62,597 nucleotides of DNA from Streptomyces sp. NRRL F-4489 (GTDB lineage: Bacteria > Actinomycetota > Actinomycetes > Streptomycetales > Streptomycetaceae), in the NCBI RefSeq assembly GCF_001509485.1, contig NZ_LLZI01000223.1, forward strand, positions 1 through 62,597, given 5' to 3'. How positions within the stretch are numbered: position 1 is the stretch's first letter; each line of letters opens with the position of its first letter. The notes below the pieces were generated by a model. That model did not search any database. It saw only the letters and a list, made by a program, of their open reading frames with translations, and was not told the DNA's origin. Positions 1 through 8,700 of the stretch are shown piece by piece. A program made the translations under genes and the position numbers.

Positions 1-73
1 CCGCCCCGCGCCGCCCGGCCCCCACACCCCCCGCCACCCCCTCCCCCCTCCGCAACCCCTGGGAGGAACCCCC

Positions 74-472
74 GTGTTCAGCATCACCGTCCGCGATCAC
101 CTGATGGTGGCGCACAGCTTCCGGGGCGCGGGCTCCGGGCCCGGGCAGCGCCTGCACGGCGCGACCTTCGTCGTGGACGCCGCCTTCCGCCGCCCCGCGC
201 TGGACGACGACAACATCGTGGTGGACCGGGCCCTGGCCGCCCAGGAGCTCGGCGCCGTGATCGCCGAGCTCAACTACCGCAACCTCGACGACGACCCGGC
301 CTTCGCCGGGGCCAACACCTCCGCCGAGGCGCTGGCCAAGGTCATAGCCGACCGGCTGGCCGACCGGGCCACCGCGGGCCGGCTCGGCGCGGGCGCCCGC
401 GACCTCGCCGGGATCACCGTCACCCTGCACGACTCCCCGATGGCCTGGGCGAGTTACGAACGCGCGCTGTGA
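74..472 (+). CDS. 6-pyruvoyl-tetrahydropterin synthase / QueD-like protein
   Basis: A 132-residue protein starting at GTG 74. The fold family is the small zinc-dependent 6-pyruvoyl-tetrahydropterin synthase / 6-carboxytetrahydropterin synthase group, which rearranges dihydroneopterin triphosphate in pterin or deazapurine pathways. The visible support is an AHSF segment near residue 13, the LHGATF segment near residue 28 (a family HG motif contributing zinc ligands), and the length, which is usual for the family. A GGAGGAA ribosome site lies 7-9 bases upstream. It is the last gene before a strong hairpin, so it may end an operon that begins outside the window. The exact substrate cannot be told from sequence; actinobacterial members are often not true QueD. 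Confidence 0.82.
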   Translation: MFSITVRDHLMVAHSFRGAGSGPGQRLHGATFVVDAAFRRPALDDDNIVVDRALAAQELGAVIAELNYRNLDDDPAFAGANTSAEALAKVIADRLADRATAGRLGAGARDLAGITVTLHDSPMAWASYERAL

Positions 473-475
473 TCA

Positions 476-516
476 GGGCGGGCCGGCCGGCCCCGTCCGG
501 CTCTCCCGGCCCGCCC
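476..516 (+). terminator. Hairpin terminator after the QueD-like gene
   Basis: Perfect 11-bp inverted repeat (GGGCGGGCCGG at 476-486, its complement at 506-516) with a 19-nt loop, starting 4 nt after the stop codon. No T-run follows, which is common in Streptomyces. Confidence 0.7.
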
Positions 517-544
517 TCGCCCCGCCCCCGTCCCGTCCCCGTCC

Positions 545-658
545 CGAAATTCGCACGGCCCAGCATCTACCCATAAAGCCGACATAAGCGCAAAATAAAG
601 ATGCGCGGCCCGATGCCACGCGATGCGGCCCGAGTGGTGAGCGAAGGAGGCGAGTCGG
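545..658 (+). promoter_or_regulatory. AT-rich upstream region of the SPW gene
   Basis: Bases 545-600 are clearly AT-richer than their surroundings (ATAAAG, ATAAGC, AAATAAAG), so a promoter is likely here. A strong ribosome site AAGGAGG at 644-650 sits 8 nt before the ATG at 659 and fixes that start. Confidence 0.45.
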
Positions 659-1099
659 ATGGCCGATGTCTCACACCGCAGGGGAGATCTCGCTGGTCAC
701 CCCGACGTCACCGAGATGAGGGAGCGCTACGAGCGGATGCTCGGCGGGCGGGATGTGGTGCTCGTCGACGGACCGGTCTTCCTGGTCGGTCTGTACTGCG
801 CGGTATCGCCGTGGGTCGTGCACTTCACGGCCTCGCAGCCCGCGCTGATGACCCACAACCTCATCGTCGGCATCGCGGTCGCCCTGCTGGCGATCGGCTT
901 CACCGTCACCCCGGAGCGGATGTACGGGCTGAGCGGCGCGATGTGCGCGATCGGTGTCTGGCTGATCGTGTCGCCCTGGGTCGTCGGGCGCGGTCCCGAC
1001 GCCGGAGTCATCTGGAACAACATCGTCATCGGCGCCCTGACGTTCCTGCTGGGCGCGCTGTGCGTCGCCGTGGCATCGAGGAGCCGCCGCGTCACCTGA
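659..1099 (+). CDS. SPW-repeat membrane protein
   Basis: A 146-residue integral membrane protein. Two SPWVV motifs (about residues 52 and 107), each at the start of a predicted membrane segment and followed by an N-x-[IV]-[IV]-G segment, are the signature of the SPW repeat family (PF03779). Four hydrophobic segments are visible between residues 38 and 140; the N-terminal 37 residues are polar and cytosolic or exposed. The family is common in actinobacteria and its role is unknown. The start is chosen from the AAGGAGG site 8 nt upstream; a longer frame beginning at 601 on the same strand is a shadow. It converges on the DUF3040-like gene across a long hairpin. Confidence 0.85.
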   Translation: MADVSHRRGDLAGHPDVTEMRERYERMLGGRDVVLVDGPVFLVGLYCAVSPWVVHFTASQPALMTHNLIVGIAVALLAIGFTVTPERMYGLSGAMCAIGVWLIVSPWVVGRGPDAGVIWNNIVIGALTFLLGALCVAVASRSRRVT

Positions 1100-1131
1100 G
1101 CGCGCTCCCGTGCGAACGCGGGGGAGAACCA

Positions 1132-1179
1132 CCGGCCCGCTTGCCCTTCGGAGTCCCACATCGACGGCAAGCGGGCCGG
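1132..1179. terminator. Bidirectional hairpin terminator
   Basis: Perfect 14-bp inverted repeat (CCGGCCCGCTTGCC at 1132-1145, complement at 1166-1179) with a 20-nt loop. It lies between two convergent genes and could stop transcription from both sides. Confidence 0.75.
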
Positions 1180-1221
1180 GCACGTGACGTTATCCAGCGG
1201 CGCGCCAGGGCCCGTGAGCGG

Positions 1222-1560
1222 CTATCGCCGACGGTCCCGGCCGCCGGGCCGGCCCGGGCCGACCAGCTGGCCGGCGACCCCGGCCAGGACCAGCCCGCCC
1301 GCCAGGACCAGCCCGTGCGGCAGGGCCACCCCGGCGGCCAGGGCCACCAGTGCGGTCGCCAGTATCAGCCGGACCACCGCCCGGCGGAACGGCGCGGCCG
1401 GGGCCGCCGGGACGGCGGGTGGGCAGGGGGCGGGGTCGGGCGGGAAGCGCTCCGCGAGGTCGCGGAGGCGGAGGTCGTCGTCGGGGGACAGGGGGCGTCC
1501 CTCCTCTCCCGGGAGGTGCTGCCGGTGGCGCCGGACGGGCAGGGTGGCGGACGGGGGCAT
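1222..1560 (-). CDS. DUF3040-like small membrane protein
   Basis: A 112-residue protein. A basic N-terminus is followed by LSPDDDLRLRDLAERF at about residues 24-39, which resembles the amphipathic helix that opens DUF3040 proteins, then a proline/alanine stretch and two hydrophobic segments (about residues 63-80 and 83-99) ending in a basic tail. DUF3040 proteins are small actinobacterial membrane proteins of unknown function. The match is by overall plan rather than a long motif, so the family call is tentative. Its upstream region contains an iron-box-like palindrome shared with the divergent methyltransferase gene. Confidence 0.5.
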   Translation of the reverse strand: MPPSATLPVRRHRQHLPGEEGRPLSPDDDLRLRDLAERFPPDPAPCPPAVPAAPAAPFRRAVVRLILATALVALAAGVALPHGLVLAGGLVLAGVAGQLVGPGRPGGRDRRR

Positions 1561-1581
1561 TGCCTCGAAGATCGGGCGGAC

Positions 1582-1595
1582 TTAGGGTTACCTAA
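1582..1595. promoter_or_regulatory. TTAGG-N4-CCTAA palindrome in divergent promoter
   Basis: TTAGG (1582-1586), GTTA, CCTAA (1591-1595) lies between the divergent DUF3040-like and methyltransferase genes. It resembles part of the actinobacterial DmdR/IdeR iron box but is shorter than the 19-bp consensus, so iron control is only a suggestion. Confidence 0.3.
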
Positions 1596-1702
1596 CTACG
1601 GCTGGCCCCGGTGTGCTGCGCGACGTCACACAGGCGTTGTTGTGCCCTGCCGGGCCCCGCCCGTAACGCCGTTGGCCGGACATCACCGGAGAGGAACCCC
1701 TC

Positions 1703-2782
1703 ATGTCGAACGCCCCGTCGCAGCAGCCCCACCCGCAGCACGAGCCCCACGCGTCCCACCCCGATGACCAGGCCCGCACCACCCTGGTCACCCTCGCCTA
1801 CGGCGCGATGGCCACCCACACCGTCGCCGCCGCGCTCCGCCTCGGCGTCTTCGACCGGATCGGCGACGGCCGGGCCACCGCAGACGAGCTCGCGGACCGG
1901 TGCGCGGCCCGACCCGGGGAGCTGGCGCGCTTACTGCGGGCGCTGACCGGTCTCGGCCTGCTCACCGAGCCCGAGCCGGGCCGCTTCGCGCTCACCCCGG
2001 CCGGCGCGCAGGCCCGCAGCGACGCCCCCGGCTCGCTGCACGCCGTCCTCCAGCTCTTCTCCGACCCCATGATGCTGCGCGCCTGGGAACGCCTCGACGA
2101 CAGCGTCCGCACCGGCGAGCCCGCCTTCGACACCGTGCACGGCACCGACTTCTTCGGCTACCTGGCCGAACGGCCCGCGCTCTCCGAGCGGTTCAACGCC
2201 GCGATGAGCCAGGGCAGCGCGCACACCGCCGAGCTGCTGCCGGCCGCGTACCCCTTCGACCGCTTCCGTACCGTGGCCGACATCGGCGGCGGTGACGGCA
2301 CCCTCCTCGCCGGCATCCTGCGCGCCCACCCCGGCCTGCGCGGCATCCTCTTCGACCGCCCCGAGGGCCTGGCCCAGGCCGGCCCCCGGCTCGCCCGCGA
2401 CGGCCTGGCCGACCGCTGCGCCCTGGTCACCGGCGACTTCTTCGCCACCGCCCCCGAGGGCGCCGACGCCTACCTCCTCAAGAGCGTGATCCACGACTGG
2501 AACGACGAGCGGTGCGCGCGGATCCTCGGGCACATCCGCCGGGTGGTCCCCGACGACGGCCGGCTGCTGATCCTCGAACCGGTCCTGCCCGAGCGCACCG
2601 GCCCCGGCGACGACGCCATCAGCTACCTCAGCGATCTGAACATGCTGGTCAACGTCGGCGGCCGGGAGCGCACCCGGGACGACTTCGCGCGGCTGTGCGA
2701 GGCCGCCGGCTTCGCCGTCCGGTCCGTCACCGCCCTCCCGCGCCCCAACCGCTTCTCGGTCATCGAGGCCGAGCCGGTGTAA
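1703..2782 (+). CDS. SAM-dependent O-methyltransferase (family 2), TTA codon
   Basis: A 359-residue methyltransferase of the O-methyltransferase type found in natural-product tailoring (PF00891 plan). The N-terminal 100 residues form a winged-helix dimerisation domain (ADELADRCAARPGELARLLRAL). The SAM site is VADIGGGDGTLL near residue 192, and IHDWNDERC near residue 265 carries the usual catalytic His. A GAGAGGAA ribosome site precedes ATG 1703. Codon 77 is TTA (1931-1933), rare in Streptomyces and read by the bldA tRNA, so translation is probably delayed to late growth. No biosynthetic core enzyme is adjacent, so the small-molecule substrate is unknown. Confidence 0.85.
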   Translation: MSNAPSQQPHPQHEPHASHPDDQARTTLVTLAYGAMATHTVAAALRLGVFDRIGDGRATADELADRCAARPGELARLLRALTGLGLLTEPEPGRFALTPAGAQARSDAPGSLHAVLQLFSDPMMLRAWERLDDSVRTGEPAFDTVHGTDFFGYLAERPALSERFNAAMSQGSAHTAELLPAAYPFDRFRTVADIGGGDGTLLAGILRAHPGLRGILFDRPEGLAQAGPRLARDGLADRCALVTGDFFATAPEGADAYLLKSVIHDWNDERCARILGHIRRVVPDDGRLLILEPVLPERTGPGDDAISYLSDLNMLVNVGGRERTRDDFARLCEAAGFAVRSVTALPRPNRFSVIEAEPV

Positions 2783-2943
2783 CGCCCGCCGCCTGGGGAG
2801 CGTCCGGTACGGGCGCGTCCCGACCCCCGTCACTCAGGAGGGTGAGCCCGGAGCGGGCCGCCGCGCGCTCCCCGGCCCGCTCCGCACCCGGGCGCGGTCC
2901 GCGGCGCGCTCCGGCGCCCTCCGGTGTGGGGCAAACTGGGCCG

Positions 2944-4974
2944 GTGGTGAGCAACGTTCCCGAGGAGTCCACGAGCTTCATCGGCCGCCGGGCCGAACTC
3001 CGGCGGCTGAGCGCCGAGTTGGACCGGCACCGGCTGATCACCCTGACCGGCCCCGGCGGTGTGGGCAAGACCCGGATCGCGGTACGGGCCGCGCAGGCCG
3101 CCGCCGAACGGTTCCCCGACGGGGTCCGCTGGGCCCCGCTGTGGCCGCTCCAGGGCGATCAGCTGCTGGTCGCCACGGTCTGCGACGCGGCCGGCCTCGC
3201 CGACCACTCCGCCCGCACCCCGGCGGCCGCGCTCTGCGAATGGCTCGCCGGCAAACGGCTGCTGCTGGTGCTGGACTCCTGCGAACACCTCGTCACGGCC
3301 TGCCGGGAGCTGGTCGGCGACCTGCTGGCCGCCGCGCCCGGCGTCACCGTCCTGGTCACCAGCCGGCAGCCGCTGGACGTCCCCGGCGAGTGGATCACCG
3401 AGATCGGCCCGCTGCCCTGCACCGGCGACAACGACGCGCTGGCGCTGTTCACCGCACGCGCCGGTGCCGCCGCCCCCGGCCTCCGGCTCACCGAACCGGC
3501 CAACGCCGCCGCCGCGGACCTCATCTGCCGCCGCCTCGAAGGCATCCCGCTCGCCCTGGAGCTGGCCGGCGCCCAGCTCGCCCACCGCCCGCTCGCCCAG
3601 GTCGCGCAGCGGCTCGGCTCCCGCCTCGACGCCCTGGACGGCACCGGCCTGCCCTGGACCCCGCGCCACCGCACCCTGCGCACCGCCATCGGCTGGAGCC
3701 ACGAGCTGTGCGCCCCGCTGGAGCGGCTGCTGTGGGCCCGGCTCTCGGTCTTCCGCGGCACCTTCGACGCCGGGTCCGCGGCCGCGGTGTGCGCCGGCGG
3801 CCCGCTCACCGCCGACGGGGTGCGCACCGCGCTGGCCGGTCTGGCCGCCAAATCCGTCGTCACCCGCGAGGGCGCCCGCTTCCGGATGCTCGACACGCTG
3901 CGCGAGTACGGCCGGATGTGGCTGGCCGAACTCGACGAGACCGCCGCCGTCGCCGGCCGCCACGCCGACCACTTCGTCGGCTTCGGCCGCCGCGCCGAGC
4001 TGGGCTGGCTCGGCGCGGAGCAGGTCAGCTGGTACGGCCGGGTCGCCGAGGCGTACGTTGACCTGTGCACGGCGCTGGACCACCTGCTGGGCACCGATCC
4101 GGCCCGCGCCCAGGAACTCGCCGCCGCCGTCGGCTTCTTCTGGACCTGCTGCGGCCATCTGCACGAGGCCCGGGACTACCTCGACCGCGCCCTGGCCGCC
4201 CACGACGGCCCCGGCCCGGCCCGCACCCGCGCCCTGTGGGCGCTCGGCGTGGCGATCCTCCTCCAGGGCGAACTGCACACCGCCGAGGCCCTGGGCCGCC
4301 AGTGCGCCCGCGCCGCCCGGGAGGCCGGCGACCGGGACGCGGTGCTCGCCGCCGGCTACCTCATCGGCCTCACCCACCTCATGGCCGGCCGCCCGCTGAC
4401 CGCCCACACCGTCGCCGGCCAGGTCCTCGGCCCGCCGCCGGACGACCCGTTCGACTCCGCCGCCCGGCTGCGCTGCCACCTCATCCGGCTCTTCGCGCTC
4501 ACCGCCCTGGGCCGCCTGGACGAGGCCCGCGAGACCGCCACCGCGCTGCGGCTCGGCTGCGTGCGGCGCGGTGAGTACTGGTCCCGCTCGTACACCGACT
4601 ACCAGCTCGCGCTGGTCTCGCTCTTCCAGGGCCGGGCCGAGGAGTCCGCCGGCCACGCCCGTGCCATGCTCGCCGCCAAGCGCCGGATCGGCGACAACTT
4701 CGGGATCGCGCTCGGCCTGGACGTGCTCGCCGCCGCGGTCGCCGCCCAGGGCCGGGGCGCGGCCGCCGCCCAGGTCTACGGCGGCGGCCAGGCGATCTGG
4801 CGCACGGTCGGCCACCCGCAGCGCGGCACCCCCGAACTCCGCGCGATGCGCGAGGAGTGCGAGCGGCGCGCCCGGGCGGCGATCGGCGACCGGGCGTACG
4901 CCGCGGCCTTCGCCCGCGCCGCCGAGCAGGACCCCGAACCGCTCCTCGCCCGCATCCTGTCCGGCGACCTCTGA
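2944..4974 (+). CDS. STAND-type ATPase, AfsR/LuxR-ATPase-like, no DNA-binding domain
   Basis: About 676 residues from GTG 2944 (or GTG 2947). An N-terminal SFIGRRAELRRL segment leads to Walker A GPGGVGKTR (about residue 36) and Walker B RLLLVLDSCEH (about residue 102), followed by LVTSRQPL, the NB-ARC layout of AfsR and large LuxR ATPases. The C-terminal half is alpha-helical and TPR-like. No SARP or LuxR winged helix is visible at either end, so it is probably a signalling or scaffolding ATPase, or works with a separate regulator. The reading frame is open upstream to 2512, but that part overlaps the methyltransferase and lacks family features. The gene ends 13 bp from the convergent hydrolase gene. 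Confidence 0.75.
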   Translation: MVSNVPEESTSFIGRRAELRRLSAELDRHRLITLTGPGGVGKTRIAVRAAQAAAERFPDGVRWAPLWPLQGDQLLVATVCDAAGLADHSARTPAAALCEWLAGKRLLLVLDSCEHLVTACRELVGDLLAAAPGVTVLVTSRQPLDVPGEWITEIGPLPCTGDNDALALFTARAGAAAPGLRLTEPANAAAADLICRRLEGIPLALELAGAQLAHRPLAQVAQRLGSRLDALDGTGLPWTPRHRTLRTAIGWSHELCAPLERLLWARLSVFRGTFDAGSAAAVCAGGPLTADGVRTALAGLAAKSVVTREGARFRMLDTLREYGRMWLAELDETAAVAGRHADHFVGFGRRAELGWLGAEQVSWYGRVAEAYVDLCTALDHLLGTDPARAQELAAAVGFFWTCCGHLHEARDYLDRALAAHDGPGPARTRALWALGVAILLQGELHTAEALGRQCARAAREAGDRDAVLAAGYLIGLTHLMAGRPLTAHTVAGQVLGPPPDDPFDSAARLRCHLIRLFALTALGRLDEARETATALRLGCVRRGEYWSRSYTDYQLALVSLFQGRAEESAGHARAMLAAKRRIGDNFGIALGLDVLAAAVAAQGRGAAAAQVYGGGQAIWRTVGHPQRGTPELRAMREECERRARAAIGDRAYAAAFARAAEQDPEPLLARILSGDL

Positions 4975-4987
4975 CCGCCCGCCCGGC

Positions 4988-6040
4988 TCACCCCTCGCCG
5001 GCCAGCCCGTACAGCAGCTCGTAGGCGGTGGTCACCATCCCGCAGCCGCGGCCGCGGCGGGTGGCCAGCGCCACCAGCCCGGTCCCGGACGCCGGGTGGT
5101 AGCCGACGAACGCCTGCTGGCCGAAGGTCGCCCCGACGTGGAAGAGCAGCGGTCCGCGCGGCGCCGGGTGCTGATACCACGTCAGGGTATGGGTCTCGCG
5201 GTGCCGCCAACCGCGCCGCAGCAGCGGGATCCGCACCTCGCGCAGCGCCCCGGCCAGCGGGCTGCCCTCCGGGTCCAGGTGCGCCTCCACGTACCGCAGC
5301 AGGTCGTCCGGGGTGGCGCGGACCGCGCCGGCCGCGGCGAACGCCCCCATGTCCGTACTTCCCACCGGCGTGGTGCCGTTGGTGCGGTGGCCGACCGCGT
5401 CGGTGCCGGTCGCCCCGGGCGCCAGGGTGGTGCCGGTCAGCCCGAGCGGCGTCAGCACCCGGTCGGTGAGCAGCCGCGGGTACGGCGTGCCGGTGGTGTG
5501 GCTCATCGCGGGGCCGAGCAGCGCCAGCCCGAAGTTGGAGTAGTGCCAGCGGGTCCCCGGGCGGTGCCGGGGCCGGGTCCGGGCGAAGGTGCGCAGCAGC
5601 CGCCCGGTGTCGTAGCCGGCGTAGCCGTTGTCGTACGGGCGGAGCAGCGCGCCGGCCAGCAGGTCGGCGGGGATCCGCGGCAGCCCGGAGGTGTGGGTGG
5701 CCAGATGGCGCAGGGTGATCCGGCCGGAGCGCGGATGGCGCAGCGGCAGCCGCGGCAGCCGGGCGGTGAGCGGATCGTCCAGGGAGAGCACGCCGCCGGC
5801 CGCGAGGTCGGCCAGCAGCAGCACGGTGAACGTCTTGGACAGCGAGCCCAGTTCGTAACGCAGCTCGCGGCGCGGGGTGGGCGGGGCCAGCGCGCTGCCG
5901 CCGGTGACGACGGTCCGCCGGCCCTGCCGGGTGACGGCCAGGACCACGTCCGGGGCGTCGATCCGGGCCAGCGCGTCCGCCAGCCGGTCGGTGAGCGCGG
6001 GCCGGCCGGTGAGCACGGGCCCGCCGGGTGCCGTGCGCAT
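4988..6040 (-). CDS. Beta-lactamase-fold serine hydrolase (class C / D,D-peptidase family)
   Basis: A 350-residue protein of the Beta-lactamase family (PF00144), which includes esterases, D-aminopeptidases and penicillin-binding proteins. The nucleophile motif is SLSK (Ser66-x-x-Lys69) and the second motif is YSN in WHYSNFGLALLG near residue 170. LATHTSGLP is typical of the family. There is no signal peptide, so it looks cytoplasmic. It is the last gene of the peptide-led operon; its ATG shares one base with the TGA of the preceding gene (TGATG). A precursor-processing or self-resistance role is possible but only inferred from position. Confidence 0.82.
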   Translation of the reverse strand: MRTAPGGPVLTGRPALTDRLADALARIDAPDVVLAVTRQGRRTVVTGGSALAPPTPRRELRYELGSLSKTFTVLLLADLAAGGVLSLDDPLTARLPRLPLRHPRSGRITLRHLATHTSGLPRIPADLLAGALLRPYDNGYAGYDTGRLLRTFARTRPRHRPGTRWHYSNFGLALLGPAMSHTTGTPYPRLLTDRVLTPLGLTGTTLAPGATGTDAVGHRTNGTTPVGSTDMGAFAAAGAVRATPDDLLRYVEAHLDPEGSPLAGALREVRIPLLRRGWRHRETHTLTWYQHPAPRGPLLFHVGATFGQQAFVGYHPASGTGLVALATRRGRGCGMVTTAYELLYGLAGEG

Positions 6041-6975
6041 CAGCCGGCGGCGGTGGTCAGGGCGCGGGAGGTGGCCATCGCCGAGGCGAACGCGGCGACC
6101 AGCGTGGGGTGGTGCACCTGGTCGAACACCACGTCCGGGCTCCCCTCCGGCATCCCGCGCTGGATCGGCATGGCCCCGGACTCCGCCTGGGCCGCGGCGT
6201 ACCGCTCCCACAGCCGGGCGTCCAGGGTGGGGCGGGGCAGGCAGGCGTCCACGACGAGGAGTTCCCCGAGCAGGTCCCAGTGCTCCAGGTCCGCCCAGTC
6301 GTCCAGCCAGGCCGGCAGGTAGCGGGTGAGGTAGTCGGCGATCTCCGGCGGGATCCGGTCGGGCGCCTCGCCCCAGTTGGTGACGTGGAAGACGGTGTGG
6401 GTGACGTCGTACGCGATGTGCAGCTGCACCGTCCAGGGCTCGGGCAGCTGCCCCAGCCAGGTGCGGGCCAGCGCCTGCCCGAAGTCGGCGCTGGGCGCCA
6501 GCCCGATCTTGCGTTCGGCGTTGAGCACACCGAGCCGCCGGTTGGGCACCATCTCCAGCGCGGTCCAGGTCCCGGTCCGCCGGCACACCGAGAGCAGCGC
6601 CTCCAGGCCCGGGTGGCGGTGGCCCAGTTCGTGGAACGGGGCGTAGACCTCCAGCGGGACGGGGGAGAGCGGTTCGTCCTGCTGGAGCGCGGCCAGCACG
6701 TTGCCGCCGTCCAGCAGCTCCCGCCAGGCGAAGTCCAGCAGCGCGCCGGCCCGGGTGCGCTGCCGGGAGCCGGCCACGCCCTCCCGGAACAGCACCCGCA
6801 TATTGATCGCCAACTCGCCGATCGGCTTGAGCCGTTCGATCATCGCGCTGCCGGTGGCCCGGTCCCGGTCCGTCAGCCGGAAGTGGTCGCGGTGCGCGTC
6901 GAGCCAGGTCAGGGCCCGGTCGCCGACCCGGTGCAGCAGGGCCGGGGAGGCCGGGGACGCAGCCGTCACGGTCAC
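6040..6975 (-). CDS. Conserved actinobacterial protein, DUF6895-like (paralogue 1)
   Basis: A 311-residue, mostly helical protein without signal peptide or membrane segment, starting at GTG 6975. It is clearly homologous to its upstream neighbour: both carry LKP[IL]GEL, FAWRE, P[VL]E[VI]Y, RLGVLNAER-type and H-x-VFH-x-T-x-WG segments. The last motif (THTVFHVTNWG, about residues 191-201) with its two His and the earlier FHELGHRH could bind metal, but no enzyme family is recognised. From memory it resembles DUF6895 proteins; this was not checked. It overlaps the upstream gene by 4 nt (GTGA) and the downstream hydrolase by 1 nt, so translation is coupled. Confidence 0.6.
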   Translation of the reverse strand: MTVTAASPASPALLHRVGDRALTWLDAHRDHFRLTDRDRATGSAMIERLKPIGELAINMRVLFREGVAGSRQRTRAGALLDFAWRELLDGGNVLAALQQDEPLSPVPLEVYAPFHELGHRHPGLEALLSVCRRTGTWTALEMVPNRRLGVLNAERKIGLAPSADFGQALARTWLGQLPEPWTVQLHIAYDVTHTVFHVTNWGEAPDRIPPEIADYLTRYLPAWLDDWADLEHWDLLGELLVVDACLPRPTLDARLWERYAAAQAESGAMPIQRGMPEGSPDVVFDQVHHPTLVAAFASAMATSRALTTAAG

Positions 6976-7991
6976 AGCGCAGCCTCGCTTTCGAAGGGGG
7001 TCGGCCCGGCCACCGCCGCGTCGCCGGCCGGCACCGGGCCGGTCCCCGCCCCGGCCTCGTCCGAGGCGGTACGGGCCAGGGTGCCGGCGAACGCGGTCAC
7101 CAGGGTGGAGTGGTAGCAGGCCAGGAAGTCCTCGGCCGGGTCGGCGGGCCGCGGCACCGCACCGGTCTCCGGTACGCCGCCGTCGGCGGCCTGCGCACCG
7201 GCCAGCCGCTGCCAGGCCGCCGCGTCGTACGGGGCGCCGGGCAGGCAGGCGGCGACCGCCAGCAGCTCACCGACCAGGTCCCACAGCCGCTCCTCGAGCC
7301 AGTTCTCCAGCCAGGAGGGCAGCCACAGCCGCAGATAGCCGGCCGCCTCGGGGGAGAGCCGGTGGCGGTTGCGGCCCCAGTCGGTGAGGTGGAAGACGTC
7401 GTGGGTCAGCCCGTACGCCGCCTTGCGGTCCAGCGCCCACGGCTCCGGACGCAGGCCGAGCCCGGTGCGCGCGAACTCGGCGTCGAAGTCGGCGTGTTGG
7501 GCCAGCCCGATCCGCCGCTCGGCGTTGAGCACCCCGAGCGTACGGGTGTGGTCCTCGCGCGCCACCCGCCAGCCGCGCAGCCCGGTGGTGGTCAGCACCA
7601 GCTCCTCGACGGCCGGGTGCCGCAGCCCGGCCTGCGCGAACGCGCCGTAGATCTCCACCGGGTAGGTGGCGTACGGCTCGCCGCGGATCAGCTCGGCGAA
7701 CAGCTCGCCCTCGCGGGTCTCCCGCCAGGCGAACGCGAACAGCTCCTCGGCGGCGGCCCGCACCCCGGGCAGCGGGTGCGTCGAGCCGATGAACTGGGTG
7801 AGTTCGGCCAGTTCGCCGAGGGGTTTGAGGGTGAGGTTGGGGTCGGCGTCGGTGGTGGCGTCCGGGGGCAGGCGGAAGCGGTCGCGCCGCCGCTCCAGCC
7901 AGCCGAGGGCGCCCCCGACCAGCCGGTCCAGCAGCTCCGGGTCGCCCCGGCCGGCGGCCACCGGCCCGGGGGCGCCCCGGCCGGCGGTCAC
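6972..7991 (-). CDS. Conserved actinobacterial protein, DUF6895-like (paralogue 2)
   Basis: A 339-residue paralogue of the next gene in the operon. Shared segments are LKPLGELAEL, FAFAWRET, YPVEIYGAF, LGVLNAERRIGLA and GLTHDVFHLTDWG (about residues 187-199). The GTG start at 7991 is chosen because it forms a GTGA overlap with the stop of the preceding gene; a frame reaching 8312 exists but would bury that gene. The C-terminal 40 residues are low-complexity (Ala, Gly, Pro). No catalytic family is recognised. Tandem duplication followed by divergence suggests two related subunits or a heterodimer. Confidence 0.6.
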   Translation of the reverse strand: MTAGRGAPGPVAAGRGDPELLDRLVGGALGWLERRRDRFRLPPDATTDADPNLTLKPLGELAELTQFIGSTHPLPGVRAAAEELFAFAWRETREGELFAELIRGEPYATYPVEIYGAFAQAGLRHPAVEELVLTTTGLRGWRVAREDHTRTLGVLNAERRIGLAQHADFDAEFARTGLGLRPEPWALDRKAAYGLTHDVFHLTDWGRNRHRLSPEAAGYLRLWLPSWLENWLEERLWDLVGELLAVAACLPGAPYDAAAWQRLAGAQAADGGVPETGAVPRPADPAEDFLACYHSTLVTAFAGTLARTASDEAGAGTGPVPAGDAAVAGPTPFESEAAL

Positions 7992-8689
7992 CAGCCCCGC
8001 CCGAAGAACCGCTGGGCGGCCACCACGTGCAGCGCCACCCGGGGGTCGCCGCCGCCCATCTGGCGGACGAACGCCAGCCCGGCGTCCAGCCCCAGGGTCG
8101 GCGGTACGCCGGGGAGCCGGGCCAGCCAGCGGCCCACCCCGGCGGCCTGGAGCCAGTCCCGGCGGCGGACCGCCCGGACGAAGCCGCGGGCCAGGTCGTC
8201 GGTGCGCGCGGTCAGTTGCTCGGCCAGCTCGCCCGCCAGGTCCGGCAGGGCCAGCGCCGCGAGCTGGGACACCCGGTGCGCGAGCCGGGGCCAGGGGTCG
8301 GTGCCGGTCCACTCGGCACCGGCCTCGGGCGGCCGCGGCCAGGGCTGCCCGCTCGCCGGAAGGTAGGCGTGGGTGGCCTCCACCAGGCCCCGGTAGCTCC
8401 AGGACGAGACCTCGGAGGCGTCCGGGCCGGGAGGATAGGCCGCCAGCGTCTGCCGCACCACCGCTTCGTCGTCCGCTCCGGCCGGCGCCGCCCGGTGCTC
8501 CAGCGCGTACGGCGCCAGCGCGTCGGCGCCCAGCACCCGGACCGCGGCCGCCGCGAGCGGATCGCCCTGGCGCAGGATCCGGGAGAGGGCATAGGGGTCG
8601 CCCCCACCCTGGAGGGCGAGGGCGACCCCGGTTGCGGCATCGGCGATCACAGCGCTGAGCGGGACCGCTCCCTGCGTCTGTTCAGCCAA
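7988..8689 (-). CDS. Unknown protein in the peptide-led operon
   Basis: A 233-residue soluble protein from TTG 8689. That start is supported by GAGGGGA about 6 nt upstream, which overlaps the TGA of the peptide gene, and by short spacing; no ATG or GTG is better placed. The sequence is alpha-helical and rich in Ala, Leu and Arg, with DPYALSRILRQGDPLA near residue 30 and a C-terminal GGGDPRVALHVVAAQRFFGRGW-like end. I recognise no domain. It lies between the peptide and the two paralogues and overlaps the next gene by 4 nt, so it is likely made in fixed ratio with them. Confidence 0.6.
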   Translation of the reverse strand: MAEQTQGAVPLSAVIADAATGVALALQGGGDPYALSRILRQGDPLAAAAVRVLGADALAPYALEHRAAPAGADDEAVVRQTLAAYPPGPDASEVSSWSYRGLVEATHAYLPASGQPWPRPPEAGAEWTGTDPWPRLAHRVSQLAALALPDLAGELAEQLTARTDDLARGFVRAVRRRDWLQAAGVGRWLARLPGVPPTLGLDAGLAFVRQMGGGDPRVALHVVAAQRFFGRGW

Positions 8690-8700
8690 CGCGAATCCCC

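Noticed and set aside
601..1767. 388-codon plus-strand frame
   Set aside because: Overlaps the SPW and DUF3040-like genes in other frames; Arg/Gly-rich content with no family motif marks it as a shadow.
2830..4815. 661-codon minus-strand frame
   Set aside because: Antisense shadow of the STAND ATPase gene: Gly/Ala/Asp-rich without motifs.
2944..4974. SARP or full LuxR-type regulator
   Set aside because: The ATPase and helical repeat parts are present, but neither an N-terminal SARP winged helix nor a C-terminal LuxR HTH is found.
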